DNA of 64,000 nucleotides. Origin: Rhodanobacter panaciterrae. Its GTDB lineage: Bacteria; Pseudomonadota; Gammaproteobacteria; Xanthomonadales; Rhodanobacteraceae. Positions 37,142 through 46,336 of the stretch are shown one piece after another. Within the stretch, counting starts at the first letter, position 1, and each line of letters opens with the position of its first letter. Under the pieces are notes generated by a model. The model saw nothing but the letters and a program-made list of their open reading frames with translations, was not told where the DNA came from and did no database searches. The translations under genes and the position numbers were made by a program. The stretch is taken from the NCBI RefSeq assembly GCF_014651895.1, contig NZ_BMXT01000001.1, positions 1,612,001 to 1,676,000 on the forward strand. Reading direction: 5' to 3'.

Positions 37142-37783
37142 ATGAAAATCGCACTGTTCGGCGCCACCGGCCATCTCGGCCAGGGCATTCTCGAAGAAGC
37201 GCTGTCGCGCGGTTACGACGTGACCGCGATCGTGCGCGATCCGGCGCGGCTCACCCAGCGCAACGACAAGCTGAAGGTCATCACCGGCGACGTCGCACAA
37301 CCGGCGAGCTGGCTCGATACCGTGCGCGGCGCCGATGCCGTGGTGGCCAGTCTGTCCGCCCGCCGCGACGGCAATCCCGACAGCGTGCCTGCCAATGCCA
37401 GCGTGTTGCTGGACAACCTGCCGAAGGCTGGCGTGAAGCGCCTGCTGTGGGTAGGTGGAGCCGGCTCGCTGGAAGTGGCGCCGGGCGTCAAGGTGATCGA
37501 CGACCCGCATTTCCCCGACGCCTGGAAGCCGGAAGCGAATGCACAGGGCAAGGCACTGGATGTGTTCCGCGCCAGCAAGGCCGACGTGGACTGGACCTAT
37601 ATCAGTCCGGCTGCCTTGATCGAGGACGGCGAACGCAGCGGCAAGTACCGCGTCGGCGGCGACCAGTTGCTGGTCGATGGCAACGGCGTCAGCCGCATCA
37701 CCGTTCCCGACTACGCGGTCGCCCTGCTCGATCGTATCGAGAAGCACGACGCGCTGCGCCAGCGCATCACGGTCGCCTACTGA
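37142..37783 (+). CDS. NAD(P)-binding (NmrA-like) oxidoreductase
   Basis: 213 residues. The Rossmann motif is IALFGATGHLGQGILEEAL (GxxGxxG). Later landmarks are GDVAQPASWLDTVRGADAVV, RLLWVGGAGSLEVAPG and DWTYISPAALIEDG, as in YwnB/YmfB-like NAD(P)H-binding proteins. No catalytic Tyr-x-x-x-Lys of classical SDRs is evident, which fits the NAD(P)-binding/NmrA group. Divergent from the LysR gene, so probably its regulated target. Substrate unknown. No feature is seen between 37784 and 37878. Confidence 0.87.
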   Translation: MKIALFGATGHLGQGILEEALSRGYDVTAIVRDPARLTQRNDKLKVITGDVAQPASWLDTVRGADAVVASLSARRDGNPDSVPANASVLLDNLPKAGVKRLLWVGGAGSLEVAPGVKVIDDPHFPDAWKPEANAQGKALDVFRASKADVDWTYISPAALIEDGERSGKYRVGGDQLLVDGNGVSRITVPDYAVALLDRIEKHDALRQRITVAY

Positions 37784-37878
37784 GCGAAGCTGCAGGTCAC
37801 TCAGGCAGCTGCGCGGGATCGGCAGCACGGGTTCAAGCTCGGCGTGGCGGTGTCCTAGCGGCACCGCACGCTGCCGGA

Positions 37879-38097
37879 TCAATGACCGCAGCAAGACGCC
37901 TGCAACTGCACCGGCGGACACGGCACGCTGCCGTACGAACAGAACACGCAGCAGTCGCCGGGTTTGGGCCGCAGCAGTTCGCCACACTCCGCACAGTCGT
38001 AAAAGAACTGGCAGGCGTTGGTCGGCATTGTCTCGGTGACCTGATGGCCGCAATGCGGACAGGTCAGCGTGCTCTGCAGGATCATGTCAGTGGCCAT
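37879..38097 (-). CDS. GDCCVxC-type cysteine-rich small protein
   Basis: 72 residues with eleven cysteines. A first zinc-ribbon-like pair is C13-P-H-C16, a second C35-A-E-C38, and the hallmark GDCCVFCSYGSVPCPP follows with C49, C50, C53 and C60; C69-C70 end the protein. This matches the GDCCVxC-domain family, some of whose members carry selenocysteine. Here both positions are encoded by TGC, so it is a cysteine form. Metal or redox binding is likely. It starts 49 bases after the ATP-grasp gene on the same strand and is probably co-transcribed with it. A second ATG at 38085 is possible. Confidence 0.8.
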   Translation of the reverse strand: MATDMILQSTLTCPHCGHQVTETMPTNACQFFYDCAECGELLRPKPGDCCVFCSYGSVPCPPVQLQASCCGH

Positions 38098-38146
38098 ATG
38101 CTGGATTGACGGCTGCGCTACCGAATCAGTGGCGGGCTCGACCTGT

Positions 38147-39529
38147 TCAACCGTCCTTGTCCGTCAACACTGGAGCGAATCCGCCACCCGGAGTCCGGAA
38201 ATTGGTGGTCTGGCCTTGATAGATGCGTGCGGCGTAGAGCAACACTTCCCCTCGATAGGCATAGCAGCGGATGTCAACCTTGAAGGGAGCCGCCTTTGCT
38301 CCGGCAAGACGTTCGCTGGGCGTCACGATTTCCTGCGCCACGTAGTTGGCGCTGGCGATGTCGTCCCATACCCGGCGCGTGAGCTTGTCGCCACGGTAGG
38401 AGGCCTTGCTGCCGAAGCCCGCTGCTGGCTTGAAGAAATGACGGCGCCGTTCGGCCCACATGCTGTCGCGGTTCTGCGCTGTCAGCAGGCGAGTCTCAGG
38501 AACGGCCGCGCTCAAAGTCGCTGTCGAGGTCGCACTTGTGCCAGCCGATTCCAGAAAATCGCGATGGCCGAGCAAGCTCAGATTGCGTTTGTCCGCGTAC
38601 AGCGCGTGCGCGCGTGGATGCGGGCTGACGGCTACTGCGCCAGCCAGATAAGCCGTGCGCATGACGGCATGCGCAGGCTGCTGCAACGCAAAGTCAGTCA
38701 GCCGGTTGTAGATCAGATCGACCCGGTTGTCGCCCAGCCACAGGTGGTCGTGCCTGAGCAGCAGTTCCTCGGGCGCGCAAATCTCGGCGCGGTATCCATG
38801 CTGGCGAAAGAGTTCGCGAAACAGTACGAATTCCGCATAAAGGTATTGCTGTTTCGGCGATTCATCGACGATAGCCACGAAGCCCATCGGCGCGGAGCCA
38901 CGTTGCTGCTGCCACTCGGCCAGCATGCATTGCCATACCGCATCGTCCACCCGCGCTGCGTCGGTAGGTGGCCTGGTCGTCCTGGGCATGCACGCACGCT
39001 GCGCCTGCCCGAGTAGCGCATTGAGCAAGACGCCGCCCGGATTGGTGTTGATCTCGATGAGCTGCGGACCATTCATGCCCAGATGGAAATCCAGCCCGAG
39101 CAGTCCGCCCGGCGAGCCTGGATCGAAGCGGGCGATTTCCGGCGCCCATGCCAGCACGGCCGACTGGTAGGCCGGCAACGCGGTCACCTCCTCGACCGCG
39201 GCGACCACGCTCGCCATTTGCTCGATCTGCCGGCGTGAAACGTAGACAGGTAGAGCCGAGAACAAATGAGGATGCGAGTCGGCCAGTGCAGCGGGCAGCC
39301 CATGATTGGCAAGCACGGCGTCCAAGGATGCATGCAGTGCCTGCGGGTCGACGGCTACGCAGAAGCACTCGCTATTGAGCGCCTCGATCGACGCACCGGA
39401 TGCACAGTCGGCGACGCACGATTCCGCAGCCATCGGAAATGGCGGCTGGTTCACGGCGCGACGCTCGACAGGGTCACTCGGCTTGATCCCGAAACGATGG
39501 AAAACCCCATCATACGACCAGGTTTGCAT
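38147..39529 (-). CDS. circularly permuted ATP-grasp domain protein
   Basis: 460 residues. ATP-grasp motifs are visible but in permuted order. The Mg2+/ATP ligand motif LIEINTNPGG (E159, N161, N163), normally C-terminal, comes first. RVDLIYNRLTDF (269-280) follows. The adenine-side lysine loop KPAAGFGSK (367-375), the hinge VAQE (397-400), D419-x-R421 and R435 with TNFRTPGGGF are at the C-terminus, where the protein ends ten residues later. No Glu-x-Asn follows there. Such permuted enzymes form amide or peptide bonds in other systems; the substrates here are unknown. The N-terminal ~140 residues are unrecognised. Its partner is the Cys-rich protein downstream. An alternative start is the ATG at 39433. 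Confidence 0.75.
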   Translation of the reverse strand: MQTWSYDGVFHRFGIKPSDPVERRAVNQPPFPMAAESCVADCASGASIEALNSECFCVAVDPQALHASLDAVLANHGLPAALADSHPHLFSALPVYVSRRQIEQMASVVAAVEEVTALPAYQSAVLAWAPEIARFDPGSPGGLLGLDFHLGMNGPQLIEINTNPGGVLLNALLGQAQRACMPRTTRPPTDAARVDDAVWQCMLAEWQQQRGSAPMGFVAIVDESPKQQYLYAEFVLFRELFRQHGYRAEICAPEELLLRHDHLWLGDNRVDLIYNRLTDFALQQPAHAVMRTAYLAGAVAVSPHPRAHALYADKRNLSLLGHRDFLESAGTSATSTATLSAAVPETRLLTAQNRDSMWAERRRHFFKPAAGFGSKASYRGDKLTRRVWDDIASANYVAQEIVTPSERLAGAKAAPFKVDIRCYAYRGEVLLYAARIYQGQTTNFRTPGGGFAPVLTDKDG

Positions 39530-39607
39530 GGTCGTTAAGGCGCCGCACGCACACGATGATGACTGCCATCAGGATGATGGCTGGTGGCGCCAAACCTGAG
39601 CGGCAAA

Positions 39608-42523
39608 TCAACCCGCCATGAGTTCGGTCACGACACCATCGCGACCGCGACTCTTGGCCTGATACAGCGCGGCATCTGCACGCCGGATGAGATCTTCGAC
39701 CGACGCCGGTTCCTGTCCGACCCAGACCATGCCGATGCTGAGGGTCACCGCGAACTGTTGCCCGTTCCACTCATGCAGCATGTCGCTCACGGCGACCTGG
39801 ATGGCGCGCATGCGCTGCTCGGCATCGGCGCGACCGATACCCGGAAGCAGCATCAGGATCTCTTCGCCACCGTAGCGGCCCAGTCGGTCGCCATCGCGCA
39901 CGTGCGACTGCAGATGCCGGGCAATCGCCAGCAGCGCTGCATCACCCGCCTGATGACCCAGCGTGTCGTTGATGCGCTTGAAATGATCCGCGTCGATCAG
40001 TCCGACGGCCAGTCCAGGCTCCATCCGAACGTGCGGCTCCAGCTGGGCTTCCAGCTCATCGAGGATCGCCCTGCGGTTGTAGAGCCCGGTGAGACTGTCG
40101 TGAGTGGCCTGGTAGTAGAGCTCGGCGCGAGCCAGTTCCAGTTCATGCTTTTCTTCAGTGAGCTCGATGGTGCGCCCAGCCACCATCGTTTCCAGCCGCC
40201 GGTTCTGACGCAGCAGTCGGCGCGAATGCCTGCGCCAGCTGAGCGCCACGATCAGCGCCAGCAGCAACAGCCCAAGCAGGCAGGCCCACCAAGTCAGCCA
40301 CCACGGCGGGGGAATCCTGAAATCGAAATACGCCGAGGGTGAAACCGTCCGATGGTCGTCGTCGATGGCCTGGATTTCGAGGCGATAGTCGTCCGATGGC
40401 AGACCGGTCAGATTGATGATGTTCGATGCGGTCTCGATCCAGTCGGAGCCCTGCAAACGGTAACGAAAACGTGGCAGGCCACCGGAGTATCGGCCCAGCA
40501 GGGCGAAGCGCACGGTCAATGCGGCGTGGTTGCCATCGATGCGTACGCTGTCACCCTCGCTCACCGGCTGCGCGCCATGCATCGCCGAGGTGATCATCAC
40601 CTTGCGCGGACTGCGCACCATCATCGCTTCCGGATGCATGACATGGCTCACGCCGATGGCCGAGCCGATCCAGACCGAACCGTCATGGTCCTCGAAGAAG
40701 GCGTTCTGGCTGGTTTCATCCCATAGCAGGCCATCGTCCTGCGACAGATGCGTCCAGTGCTGGCCGTCGAAGATGTCCACGCCACCACCGCCGCCGACCC
40801 AGATCCATCCGCGATGATCACGCCGCACGAAATACACCAGCGTGTTGTCCAGCCACGTGTCCGCTACCTGGGTGGGGACAAGCTGATCGCCATGGACCAC
40901 AGCGTGGAAAAGTCCCGGCTCGTTGACACCCAGCCAGAGGCTGCCATCCGTATCCACCGCGACGGCGCTGAACCCGGAAGCCATGGTTTTCCGACCCATC
41001 GACATGCGGGCCCAACGCCCATTGGCATAGCGCAGTACGCCTTCGTTGCAGGCAAACCACAGCGTGCCGTCGTCGCCTTCGGCGATATCCGAGCATTGCT
41101 GGTCGGTAGTCTGTGCCGCGGGGATGCGCTGGGCCGGCGCACCGGCGTTGTCGATGCGGTAGATGCCATTGACCGTAGCGATCCACAGGCGCCCTTGCCG
41201 ATCGAAATGCAGCAGCTTGACGAAGGCGGGCAACTGCGCCGCCAGTGTGGTGCGATGACTGACCGGGTCATAACGCAGCACGCGGTGGTCGTAGAGCCCG
41301 GCCCAGATCGCGCCATCCGGGGCCTTGGCCAGCGTCAGTATCTGGCGCGGCGCCGGCGTGAACTGCAACGGCCAGGGCCGCAGGCGCGTCTCGCCTTCCG
41401 TCAACACGCTGCCGCCCAGCTCGTTGCCGAACCACATGTGCTGCTGATCGAAGCGCAGGATCGACCAGTTCGGCACGCTCTCGAAACCTTGCCCGCGACC
41501 CCAGCCATGGATCAGCCCGTAACCGTTCCAGCGCGCGATTCCGCGCCCGTAGGTGCCCAGCCAGAGCGTGCCCTGCGTGTCGAACAGCAACGTGGTGATT
41601 TCGATGTCGGGCAGTCCGTTGGTGCTGTCGATCATCTTCCAGCCCGCACCTTCCCAGCGGGCCAGACCGCGATTCGTCGGTGTGAGGATGCGCCCCTGCG
41701 GATCCTCGAGCAGGCTGCCGTTGTCACTGACCACGCCCATGTCGGTTTCGGGCACATCACGCGCCGTGAAGCGCGTCGTCCCCGCCAGCAGGGCGCGCAC
41801 ATGGTGCACACCGCGCAGCCACAATGTGCCGTGCCGGTCCAGCAGCACCCCGGACCAGCTGTCTGCCGGCACGCCCTGCGCAGAGCCATACAGCACGACT
41901 TTCCCGGCTGCATCGACATCGCATAGCGAGGTATCGCAGCCCAGCCACAGATGACCCTGCGAGACGTACACCGCGGTGATCTTTCGCAGTTGCGGAACAC
42001 TGGCCAGCTGCGCAGTGTCGAACATCGGCCGCAATTGCCAAGGCTGTGTACCGCTCCCTCCGGAAAGCACCCACAACTGATCGCCGCGAACCAGCAGCAA
42101 CCTTCCATCGTCCAATGCTGCCATCTGGCGTCCAACATCGACGACCAGCGGCTTGCCCTGCGGCTCGACCTTGCTGAAGTGCAGACCATCGCCGACGCGC
42201 AATCCTGACTGGGTAGCCACCCACAGACGATCGATCTGTGCGTTCTGCGCGAGAGTGGTGATGTATTCGCCTTGCTCGAATCCCTGCGCAGCACCCATTC
42301 GCCCGAAGCTGCTGCCGTCGAACCGGTACAGGCCCATCTCCGTGCCGGCCCAGACAAAGCCGCGCTGATCCTGCAGCAGCGCGCTGACGGACTGGCTCTC
42401 GAGCCCCGCCTTGCGGTCATATGTCTGCAGAGAGTACTGCTGCGACCACGCCGGCAGACTCGCCAGCGCCAGCAACACGGCCATCAGCACGAGCCGGTAG
42501 CGCTCCTTGCTCCACATCAACAA
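39608..42523 (-). CDS. two-component-type propeller sensor diguanylate cyclase
   Basis: 971 residues. Signal peptide (VLMAVLLALASLPAWSQQ), then a long periplasmic region of repeated propeller units (Reg_prop; repeats such as DQRGFVWAGTEMGLYRFDG and DTQGTLWLGTYGRGIARWNG), a Y_Y_Y domain (~650-735), one membrane span (WWLTWWACLLGLLLLALIVALSW, ~750), a short coiled coil and a GGDEF domain. The active site reads RYGGEEI (around 884), with Ile instead of the usual Phe at the last position. The product-inhibition site RxxD (RDGD) is kept five residues before. It would make c-di-GMP in response to a periplasmic signal. Confidence 0.9.
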   Translation of the reverse strand: MLMWSKERYRLVLMAVLLALASLPAWSQQYSLQTYDRKAGLESQSVSALLQDQRGFVWAGTEMGLYRFDGSSFGRMGAAQGFEQGEYITTLAQNAQIDRLWVATQSGLRVGDGLHFSKVEPQGKPLVVDVGRQMAALDDGRLLLVRGDQLWVLSGGSGTQPWQLRPMFDTAQLASVPQLRKITAVYVSQGHLWLGCDTSLCDVDAAGKVVLYGSAQGVPADSWSGVLLDRHGTLWLRGVHHVRALLAGTTRFTARDVPETDMGVVSDNGSLLEDPQGRILTPTNRGLARWEGAGWKMIDSTNGLPDIEITTLLFDTQGTLWLGTYGRGIARWNGYGLIHGWGRGQGFESVPNWSILRFDQQHMWFGNELGGSVLTEGETRLRPWPLQFTPAPRQILTLAKAPDGAIWAGLYDHRVLRYDPVSHRTTLAAQLPAFVKLLHFDRQGRLWIATVNGIYRIDNAGAPAQRIPAAQTTDQQCSDIAEGDDGTLWFACNEGVLRYANGRWARMSMGRKTMASGFSAVAVDTDGSLWLGVNEPGLFHAVVHGDQLVPTQVADTWLDNTLVYFVRRDHRGWIWVGGGGGVDIFDGQHWTHLSQDDGLLWDETSQNAFFEDHDGSVWIGSAIGVSHVMHPEAMMVRSPRKVMITSAMHGAQPVSEGDSVRIDGNHAALTVRFALLGRYSGGLPRFRYRLQGSDWIETASNIINLTGLPSDDYRLEIQAIDDDHRTVSPSAYFDFRIPPPWWLTWWACLLGLLLLALIVALSWRRHSRRLLRQNRRLETMVAGRTIELTEEKHELELARAELYYQATHDSLTGLYNRRAILDELEAQLEPHVRMEPGLAVGLIDADHFKRINDTLGHQAGDAALLAIARHLQSHVRDGDRLGRYGGEEILMLLPGIGRADAEQRMRAIQVAVSDMLHEWNGQQFAVTLSIGMVWVGQEPASVEDLIRRADAALYQAKSRGRDGVVTELMAG

Positions 42524-42549
42524 CGTCCCTCTCCATCGTGCAGCCCAAG

Positions 42550-42572
42550 GCTTGCGTATCCTTTACGCAAGC
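42550..42572. promoter_or_regulatory. inverted repeat upstream of the propeller diguanylate cyclase
   Basis: Perfect arms GCTTGCGTA / TACGCAAGC with a 5-base spacer, 27-49 bases before the ATG. It may be an operator or a hairpin ending the incoming copper operon transcript; there is no T-run on the minus strand. Nothing else is seen in 42524-42696. Confidence 0.4.
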
Positions 42573-42696
42573 ACGCACTGTGCCATGTTGGCGTGCCACC
42601 TGCAGTTATAGCCCAATGAGCCCACAAAGGCTGGCATCCGATGTCACGGAGCCTCCGACAAGCTGGGCACCTGGAGACAACGCATGGCCTATCCGG

Positions 42697-43323
42697 TCAC
42701 CGCGAGGTAGCGGAAGACGCTCCGATTGCCGGGCTGGCGACACTTGCAGCAGTAACCGGCATCGCCATGCCCTGCGTTTTCGTGCCCGTATCCATTGGCA
42801 TGTCTTCATCCGGCGGCGCCCTGGCCACGATGTCCTTGTATTGCGCCGGTGTCATGTCTGGCAATTTTTGCAGGAACGCCACCATGCTCCAGATCGTGGC
42901 GTCGTCGTGACTGAAACCCCACGCCGGCATCGCGCTCATCTTGATGCCGTGCTTGATCACCCAGAACGCATCCTTCGGATCGATCCGCATTTGCGACAGA
43001 TTCGGCGGCTGCGGATACAGGCCGGGGCGGATTTCGGAGTCTTCCCTGCCGGGGGCGAGGTGGCACTCGGTACACATCGCTGCATACTGCCCGGCACCTT
43101 TCAGTATCAGTTGCGGATCGTTGAGGTCGGGTACGGCGAGGTCTTTCGAACGCGAATGGATGGAATGTTCGCGCAGGGTTTGCATGATCGCGGAGACCGG
43201 CCTGGTGTGGTGGTCGTCGGCGCCGATGTTGTAGAGGCCAGAGCAGACGAAGGCCACCGCGCCGATGACCAGCAGGCCCAGCGTGATCGCCACGGTGATG
43301 AGATATTTCGCGGGCTGCTGCAT
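42697..43323 (-). CDS. membrane-anchored c-type cytochrome of the copper operon
   Basis: 208 residues. One N-terminal span (YLITVAITLGLLVIGAVAFVC) acts as anchor. The heme motif is C84-T-E-C87-H88, and the likely axial methionine is M132 in KMSAMPAWG. The C-terminal ~50 residues are low-complexity, rich in Met, Ala, Ser and Thr, and look disordered. It follows copB by 12 bases and ends the copL-copA-copB operon. It could pass electrons from CopA-catalysed oxidation, but this is inference. Periplasmic orientation. Confidence 0.85.
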   Translation of the reverse strand: MQQPAKYLITVAITLGLLVIGAVAFVCSGLYNIGADDHHTRPVSAIMQTLREHSIHSRSKDLAVPDLNDPQLILKGAGQYAAMCTECHLAPGREDSEIRPGLYPQPPNLSQMRIDPKDAFWVIKHGIKMSAMPAWGFSHDDATIWSMVAFLQKLPDMTPAQYKDIVARAPPDEDMPMDTGTKTQGMAMPVTAASVASPAIGASSATSR

Positions 43324-43335
43324 GGTCGTTCCCCT

Positions 43336-44502
43336 TCAGAACCAGAGGCGCACGCCGGCAACGATCTGCCGGTCGAGCACAGGTTGATGATCCTGCCGCG
43401 CATAGTCGGCGGTGGTGCCGATGCGGCGCACCCAGTTCATTCCGACATACGGTGCGAACTGCCGCCGGATCTCGTAGCGCAGACGCAGGCCGAACCGGAC
43501 GTCGGACACGCCACTGCCGATCCGGCGCTGCGGATCGTTCTTGCCGTACAGATTGATCTCCGCCTCCGGCTGCAGGATCAGACGCTGGGTGAACAGCATG
43601 TCGTAGTCGGCACGCAAGCGGGCCGCCGTGCGACCGGAAGCTCCCACGTAGCCCGTCGCCTCCACGTCGAACCAGTACGGCGCCAGGCCTTGCACGCCAA
43701 ACGCCGCCCACGTGCGCTTGGGCCCTTCACCCAGTTCCTGGCGGCCACCGAGTTGAGTGCTCCAGAACGTGGCGACGTTGTGGTTCCAGAACGCTTCGAG
43801 GTCGCCGTCTTCCAGCATGCCACGGCTGCGCTCACCTTCGCTGCGTACCCACAGCTTGTTCTCGTCGTTGCCGTACCAGCCTTCGGCTTCCCAGCCCTGA
43901 CCGTTCGCATCGCGACCATGAAAGGCTTCCAGCTGATCGACCAGCAACATGCCGGACGGCGTGCTGCCGTGCATGTGCAACATGTGTACGGGGCTGCCCG
44001 CGACGCCGTCCGAATAGTCGCCGCTGCGTGCATCCGCTGGCGCGTTGCCGCCCTGCATCGGTCCCATCATGCCCTGCGTCGAGCCCACGGCTTGGGTAGC
44101 AGCGTGCTTCATACCGGGCATCGAACCATGATCCATGTCTGATATGGCGGCGGGCGTGGCGGGCATCGTGCCGTGATCCATTCCCGGCGTGGCACCGTGA
44201 TCCATGTCGGTCATCTCATGGGACGAAGAGGCCGGCGCGGCAGGCGCGTGTTTTTTCTTCGCCTTCTTGCCGGGCGTTTTCGCTGCAGGCTTGGTGGTGC
44301 CGCCAGCTGTCGTCGGCATCGCCATGCCGGGCATGCTGGCGTGATCCATCCCCGGCATGGCGCTCATGTCCATCGGCGCCGTACTGCTCGACGCGGCAGG
44401 AACACTCTGCGCCGATATCGCCAGCGGCAATGCCAGCAGCAGTGCGGCCAACAACGCGGAGCGAAGTGGAACAAATGAGGTGTTGCGGCGATTCATTTTC
44501 AT
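43336..44502 (-). CDS. copB: copper resistance protein B
   Basis: 388 residues from the ATG at 44502, overlapping the copA stop by ATGA (second ATG at 44496). Signal peptide to about ISAQS. Residues ~40-140 form a Met/His-rich copper-binding region with repeats such as MDMSAMPGMDHASMPGMAMP and DMDHGSMPGMKH. The outer-membrane beta-barrel CopB domain follows (VDQLEAFHG, WEAEGWYGNDENKLWVRSEGE, AFWNHNVATFWSTQLGGRQ) and ends with Phe. It binds and holds copper at the outer membrane. An Ala/Lys/Pro linker lies between. Confidence 0.93.
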   Translation of the reverse strand: MKMNRRNTSFVPLRSALLAALLLALPLAISAQSVPAASSSTAPMDMSAMPGMDHASMPGMAMPTTAGGTTKPAAKTPGKKAKKKHAPAAPASSSHEMTDMDHGATPGMDHGTMPATPAAISDMDHGSMPGMKHAATQAVGSTQGMMGPMQGGNAPADARSGDYSDGVAGSPVHMLHMHGSTPSGMLLVDQLEAFHGRDANGQGWEAEGWYGNDENKLWVRSEGERSRGMLEDGDLEAFWNHNVATFWSTQLGGRQELGEGPKRTWAAFGVQGLAPYWFDVEATGYVGASGRTAARLRADYDMLFTQRLILQPEAEINLYGKNDPQRRIGSGVSDVRFGLRLRYEIRRQFAPYVGMNWVRRIGTTADYARQDHQPVLDRQIVAGVRLWF

Positions 44503-46226
44503 GACACCACCACCTCGCGGAACATGCCCGCCTCCATGTGATACATCAGATGGCAGTGGTAGGCCCAGTGGCCGGGATTGTCGGCCGATACCGCGTAGCT
44601 GATGCGCTGCGCCGGTTGCACGTTGATGGTGTGCTTGCGCACCTGGAACTGGCCTGCAGGATTCTCCAGCTCGCTCCACATGCCATGCAGATGAATCGGA
44701 TGATTCATCATGGTGTCGTTGACCAGCACGATGCGCAGCCGCTCACCGCTATTGAAATGCACCGGCTTGGCATCGGCGTACTTGATGCCGTCGAACGACC
44801 AGATGAAACGCTCCATGTTGCCGGTCAGGTGCAACTCGATCTCGCGACCAGGTTCGCGCACATCGATCGGGCCGCCAAGGGTGTGCAGGTCGGCGTAGGT
44901 CAATACACGACGGCCATTGTCGCGCAGACCGATGCCCGGATCGTCGAGGTTGGTGCGCGGCATGTCGACATGCATGTCGACGCCGGGATTGCGGTATTCG
45001 GTACGAGCGTGATGCACCACCGGCGCGCCACCCATGTCCATCCCGGCCATGCCGCCATGCGCGGAGCCGCCCATGCTCATCGCACCCATCATGTCCTGCA
45101 TGGCCAGCCACTGGATCGGATCAGGCTTGGGCACCTCCGCTTCCATGCCGGCGCGCGGCGCGAGCGTGCCGCGGGCGTAACCGCTGCGATCGATCGACTG
45201 TGCGAACAGCGTATAGGCACGCTCGTCTTGCGGCTCGACGATGACGTCGTAAGTCTCGGCGACGGAGATGCGGAACTCGTCGACTGCTACCGGCTCGACG
45301 TCCTGGCCATCGGCCGAGATCACCGTCATCTTCAGGCCCGGAATGCGCACATCGAAGATCGTCTGCGCCGAGCCGTTGATGAAGCGCAGGCGGATCCTTT
45401 CGCCGGGCTTGAAAATGCCGGTCCAGTTGCCAGCCGGCACCGCACCATTCATCAGGTAGGTATAGGTGTAACCCGAGACGTCGCCGAAATCGGTCGGGTT
45501 CATGCGCATCTCGTTCCACATCTTGCGCATCGCCAGCGCCTGACGCAGGCCTTTCGCGCTGACGTCGCGGAAGAAATCCGGAACCGTGGGCTGCGCGAAG
45601 TTGTAGTAGTCGCTCTGCTTCTTCAGCTTGGCGTAGATGCGCTCGGGGTTCTCATCGGTCCAGTCGTTGAGCATCACCACGTAGTCGCGATCGGTCGGAT
45701 AACGCTCGGGGCCCGCCGGCTCGATCACCAGCGGACCGTAGAGGCCGGTCTGCTCCTGGTAACCCGAGTGCGAGTGGTACCAGTACGTGCCTGACTGGCG
45801 CACCTGGAACTGGTAGACGAAGGTTTCGCCGGGCGCAATGCCATCGAAGCTGAGGCCCGGCACGCCATCCATGCCGGTCGGCAGGATGATGCCGTGCCAG
45901 TGGATCGAGGTCGGCATGTGCTGCAGCCGATTGGTGACGCGCAGGGTGACCGTGGTGCCTTCCTTCCAACGCAGGATCGGCCCGGGAATGCTGCCGTTGA
46001 TGGTGGTCGCCAGCCGCGTCTTGCCGGTGTAGTTGACCGGCACCTCGACGATGTCCAGCGCAAAATCGGTACCGCTCAAGACCGTGGGGTGGCCCGGGCT
46101 GGTCAGCGCCCACACGTTCGAAGGCCGCAGCAGACCCAGATCGGCCGCCGCACCACCCAAGGCCACGCCCTGGACAAAACGCCGCCGCGACAGATCAGTC
46201 GCCGGCGACGGGGAAAATGATTTCAT
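44499..46226 (-). CDS. copA: multicopper oxidase, copper resistance protein A
   Basis: 575 residues from the ATG at 46226 (GGAGAGA upstream). A Tat signal is present (LSRRRFVQGVALGGAAA). Copper sites: SIHWHGIILP and TYWYHSHSGYQEQTGLYGPL in domain 1, HPIHLHGMW and the blue-copper segment HCHLMYHMEAGM near the end. A Met-rich insert (MQDMMGAMSMGGSAHGGMAG) binds extra copper. It oxidises Cu(I) in the periplasm. Second gene of copL-copA-copB-cytochrome c. Confidence 0.96.
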   Translation of the reverse strand: MKSFSPSPATDLSRRRFVQGVALGGAAADLGLLRPSNVWALTSPGHPTVLSGTDFALDIVEVPVNYTGKTRLATTINGSIPGPILRWKEGTTVTLRVTNRLQHMPTSIHWHGIILPTGMDGVPGLSFDGIAPGETFVYQFQVRQSGTYWYHSHSGYQEQTGLYGPLVIEPAGPERYPTDRDYVVMLNDWTDENPERIYAKLKKQSDYYNFAQPTVPDFFRDVSAKGLRQALAMRKMWNEMRMNPTDFGDVSGYTYTYLMNGAVPAGNWTGIFKPGERIRLRFINGSAQTIFDVRIPGLKMTVISADGQDVEPVAVDEFRISVAETYDVIVEPQDERAYTLFAQSIDRSGYARGTLAPRAGMEAEVPKPDPIQWLAMQDMMGAMSMGGSAHGGMAGMDMGGAPVVHHARTEYRNPGVDMHVDMPRTNLDDPGIGLRDNGRRVLTYADLHTLGGPIDVREPGREIELHLTGNMERFIWSFDGIKYADAKPVHFNSGERLRIVLVNDTMMNHPIHLHGMWSELENPAGQFQVRKHTINVQPAQRISYAVSADNPGHWAYHCHLMYHMEAGMFREVVVS

Positions 46227-46336
46227 GGAATCTCTCCATCGGGGAAAGCACCGGCAACCGATGCCGGTCACACGCGCCTGCGGTGCTCGCCGCGGTACGG
46301 GTGAGCATGGCCGAGGCCCATCGCAATCAGCGGAAG

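Noticed and set aside
37879..38097. Possible selenocysteine in the GDCCVxC protein
   Set aside because: Both relevant positions are TGC codons, no in-frame TGA occurs within the gene and no SECIS-like hairpin is needed.
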